From Prorocentrum cordatum (Eukaryota > Sar > Dinophyceae > Prorocentrales > Prorocentraceae), in the NCBI GenBank assembly GCA_963575745.1, contig CAUYUJ010004023.1, positions 1-27,500 of the forward strand: a stretch of 27,500 nucleotides of DNA. Direction: 5' to 3'. The position numbers and the translations under genes are program-made. The notes beneath the pieces were generated by a model. It searched no databases and was not told where the DNA came from. It was given only the letters and a program-made list of their open reading frames with translations. Of the stretch, positions 25,936-27,500 are shown one piece after another (the first letter of the stretch is position 1; each line of letters begins with the position of its first letter).

Positions 25936-26450
25936 CAGCAATGGGTGGGTTACAGGGCCCTTTGGAGGTTCTGGCTTTCTCCTGTTTGACCAAGAGAGCA
26001 ACCTTACACCATCCCAGCGAAGCGAGCGGAATACGAGCAGGCCGGATCATGAAGCTCTGCGAAGTGCCCGGCGATGGCGAGGGCCGCCCCCCCCCACCCG
26101 TGCAGCCCGTTGCGGAAGCCCAGCCCGTCTGGCCACGACGCCCCGAGGAAGGGCTCCCTCGAGAGAGCCCCATAGGCCGTTTTTCATACATGCTCCGCGT
26201 GCGGATCATGTATGAAAAATGCAGGGAAATTTGGTACCAAAAACAACGATGAGTTCATGCATGAATCTATTCATACATTAGTCATGTGTAAAAAAAACCG
26301 TTAAAAAACAACACATAATAAAAAACTGCCCTGTATGTGGAAAGGAGCCGCCCTCCGCCCCGCGCACCCGTCGGATGCCGTGCCCCGGTTGGGGGCTCGA
26401 CGGCGAGAGATCGACCCGGGGGAGGGCGATCTCGCGAGGTCGATCGAGGT
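25936..26450. other. No gene recognised; contains a 40-bp palindrome
   Basis: The GC-rich half (25936-26175) has open frames without recognised domains. The following AT-rich part holds the palindrome at 26180-26219, a second perfect 12-bp palindrome (TTCATGCATGAA, 26254-26265), and A-rich runs at 26290-26325. The AT-rich patch could be a degraded transposon end. Confidence 0.5.
26180..26219. repeat. Near-perfect 40-bp palindrome
   Basis: TTTTTCATACATG (26180-26192) pairs with CATGTATGAAAAA (26207-26219), and TCCGC (26194-26198) with GCGGA (26201-26205). Of 20 possible pairs 18 are complementary; the exceptions are one C/T mismatch and the central GT. It would extrude as a cruciform or fold as a tight RNA hairpin. 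No protein is associated. Confidence 0.9.
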
Positions 26451-26602
26451 CCCGACGGTGTGCCGACGGTGTGCCGACGGTCACCGTCGTTGTCCCGTCG
26501 GTGTCCCGTCGGTGTCCCGACGGTGTGCCGACGGTGTGCCGACGGCGTCCCGTCGTTGTCCCGTCGGTGTCCCGTCGGTGTCCTGCGGGTGTCCCGTCGG
26601 TA
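26451..26602. repeat. 11-bp minisatellite, 14 units, with a six-unit super-repeat
   Basis: Units are CCCGTCGGTGT or CCCGACGGTGT variants, all 11 bp except one of 10. The order of variants at 26451-26515 recurs at 26516-26581, so six-unit blocks of about 65-66 bp are themselves duplicated. The CGTCGG/CCGACG content also makes the two unit types partly complementary. Confidence 0.9.
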
Positions 26603-26884
26603 CCCCTCGGGGGCGGGAAAGAGGGGGGTGATGACTATATAAGGGGGGGTGGATATCATGGCGGGGCCATGGTATTTCCCCAGATTTCATGGCGCCTCTT
26701 CTTGTTTCATCACGTCCCTGGCCCCCCCGCTGGGCCGCGCACATGCCGCCGGTCATGATTTGCACCCCCCCCTTCTTGGACGCCCCCCTCTTGGCCGCTC
26801 CCGAATCCCTCCAGTGTCCCGTCGGGGTCGCGTCGGTGTCCCGTGGTGTCCCGTGCCGAGATCGATGGTGGTCGCGGGACATAT
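26603..26884. other. No gene recognised
   Basis: Non-repetitive, with a run of C and G homopolymers. Two further words of the neighbouring minisatellite type occur at about 26815-26850 (GTCCCGTCGG, GGTGTCCCGT). A TATATAAG word at 26636-26643 is not taken as a promoter. Confidence 0.4.
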
Positions 26885-27163
26885 GGTGAGATCGAGAGCG
26901 GGATCACTGGTAAGATCTGGAGTGAGATCAGCATTGAGATCGATCGATCGTGAGAGAGAGGGAGCGATGGTGGGATTGATCGAATGAGACCGATCGCGTG
27001 ATCGATATTGAGATCGATACTGAGATCCATCGTGAGATCGATGGTGACCTGATGATGTCCTGATTGGTGCCCCGATTGGTGTCCCGATTGGTGTCCTGAT
27101 TGGTGTCCTGATGGTGTCCAGGTGGTGTTTCGCTGGTGTCGGTGGTGTCCTGGTGGTGTCCCA
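26885..27163. repeat. 12-bp minisatellite that changes sequence along its length
   Basis: The 12-bp units read like GGTGAGATCGAG on the left, ATTGAGATCGAT in the middle, GTGTCCCGATTG further right, and 11-bp GTGTCCTGGTG-like words at the right end. Neighbouring units resemble each other more than distant ones. The left half is dense in GATC and ATCGAT. No coding signal. Confidence 0.8.
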
Positions 27164-27254
27164 TCACGAGCATTGTCAACATCACCGCCATCGCAGTTGT
27201 CATTAGTTGGTCCATTCTCCCCCTATCAACGTCCTTATCACCCGAAGGTTGGTC

Positions 27255-27500
27255 GTATAGAAAGGGGTGATGCCGATGGTGATGATGATGATGATGCTCA
27301 TGATGTTGTTGATGATGATGCTGCTGAAGATGGCGGTGGTCATGATGATGATGATGATGATGATGACGACGCTGATGACGCCGATGGTGGCGACATTGAT
27401 CATGATGATCAAGGTCATGATTATGAGGATGACGATGGCGATGACGATGACAATTATGCTGCTGCTGATGATGATGATGCTGATGCTGATGACGATGCTG
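27255..27500. repeat. GAT-type trinucleotide tract, cut by window end
   Basis: GAT/TGA/GCT triplets with short pure (GAT)n runs at about 27281-27300 and 27340-27366, running off the window. Poly-Ile/Thr frames on the minus strand are artefacts. Confidence 0.9.

Noticed and set aside
26636-26643. TATATAAG as a TATA box
   Set aside because: No gene follows, and dinoflagellates are not known to rely on canonical TATA boxes.
1-27500. Search for the dinoflagellate spliced-leader sequence or a relic of it
   Set aside because: No convincing match to its TTTTGGCTCAAG-like end was seen on either strand; only short chance words such as GTGGCTTGAG were found.

Overview
The window looks like nuclear DNA of a dinoflagellate, possibly a GC-rich one such as Prorocentrum; the species is inference. 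The reasons are: very repeat-rich DNA of clearly above-average GC by eye, no operons, almost no compact gene space, and a long LINE-type retroelement. Its reverse transcriptase (FYDS, GLRSGTRF and WVDD motifs), derived endonuclease and C-terminal Cys-rich domain resemble, from memory, retroelements of Symbiodinium-like genomes. No rRNA, tRNA, spliced-leader RNA or confidently recognised host gene was found.

Layout. 1-560: GGA and GGT/GAT microsatellites. 563-2608: a frameshifted remnant of a second, different reverse transcriptase family. 2609-4320: unrecognised DNA with small hairpins. 4325-6690: about 20 copies of a ~114-bp palindrome-rich satellite. 6731-6872: dispersed repeat. 7251-7960: GAT-rich tract. 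8228-8390: AT-rich island. 9001-9550: CTC tract. 9649-9770: foldback. 9785-9930: dispersed repeat. 10062-10256: CA/TA tract. 10450-11145: 73-bp satellite. 11336-11680: microsatellites. 12091-12935: GGA tracts surrounding a 70-codon GC3-rich frame. 13016-14020: a cluster of dispersed repeats and inverted repeats. 14442-14882: weak hypothetical ORF. About 15000-21735: near-intact LINE on the minus strand. 21846-25600: higher-order satellite with a perfect-looking 835-bp tandem duplication. 25600-25930: GGA tract. 26180-26219: 40-bp palindrome. 26451-27163: 11- and 12-bp minisatellites. 27255-27500: GAT microsatellite.

The main functional unit is the minus-strand LINE. ORF1 (Cys-rich motif plus coiled-coil-like region) and ORF2 (endonuclease, reverse transcriptase, zinc knuckle, RNase H, Cys-rich C-terminus; 1791 uninterrupted codons) lie in the same reading frame and are separated by one UGA. 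That stop is followed by CUAG, the best-known readthrough-promoting context, and then by a foldable RNA segment. No in-frame AUG occurs before the endonuclease core, so stop-codon readthrough producing an ORF1-ORF2 fusion is the leading hypothesis. The element is bounded on both sides by (GGA)n in the same orientation, which suggests microsatellite-associated insertion. Most of the rest is nested satellite, minisatellite and foldback DNA.
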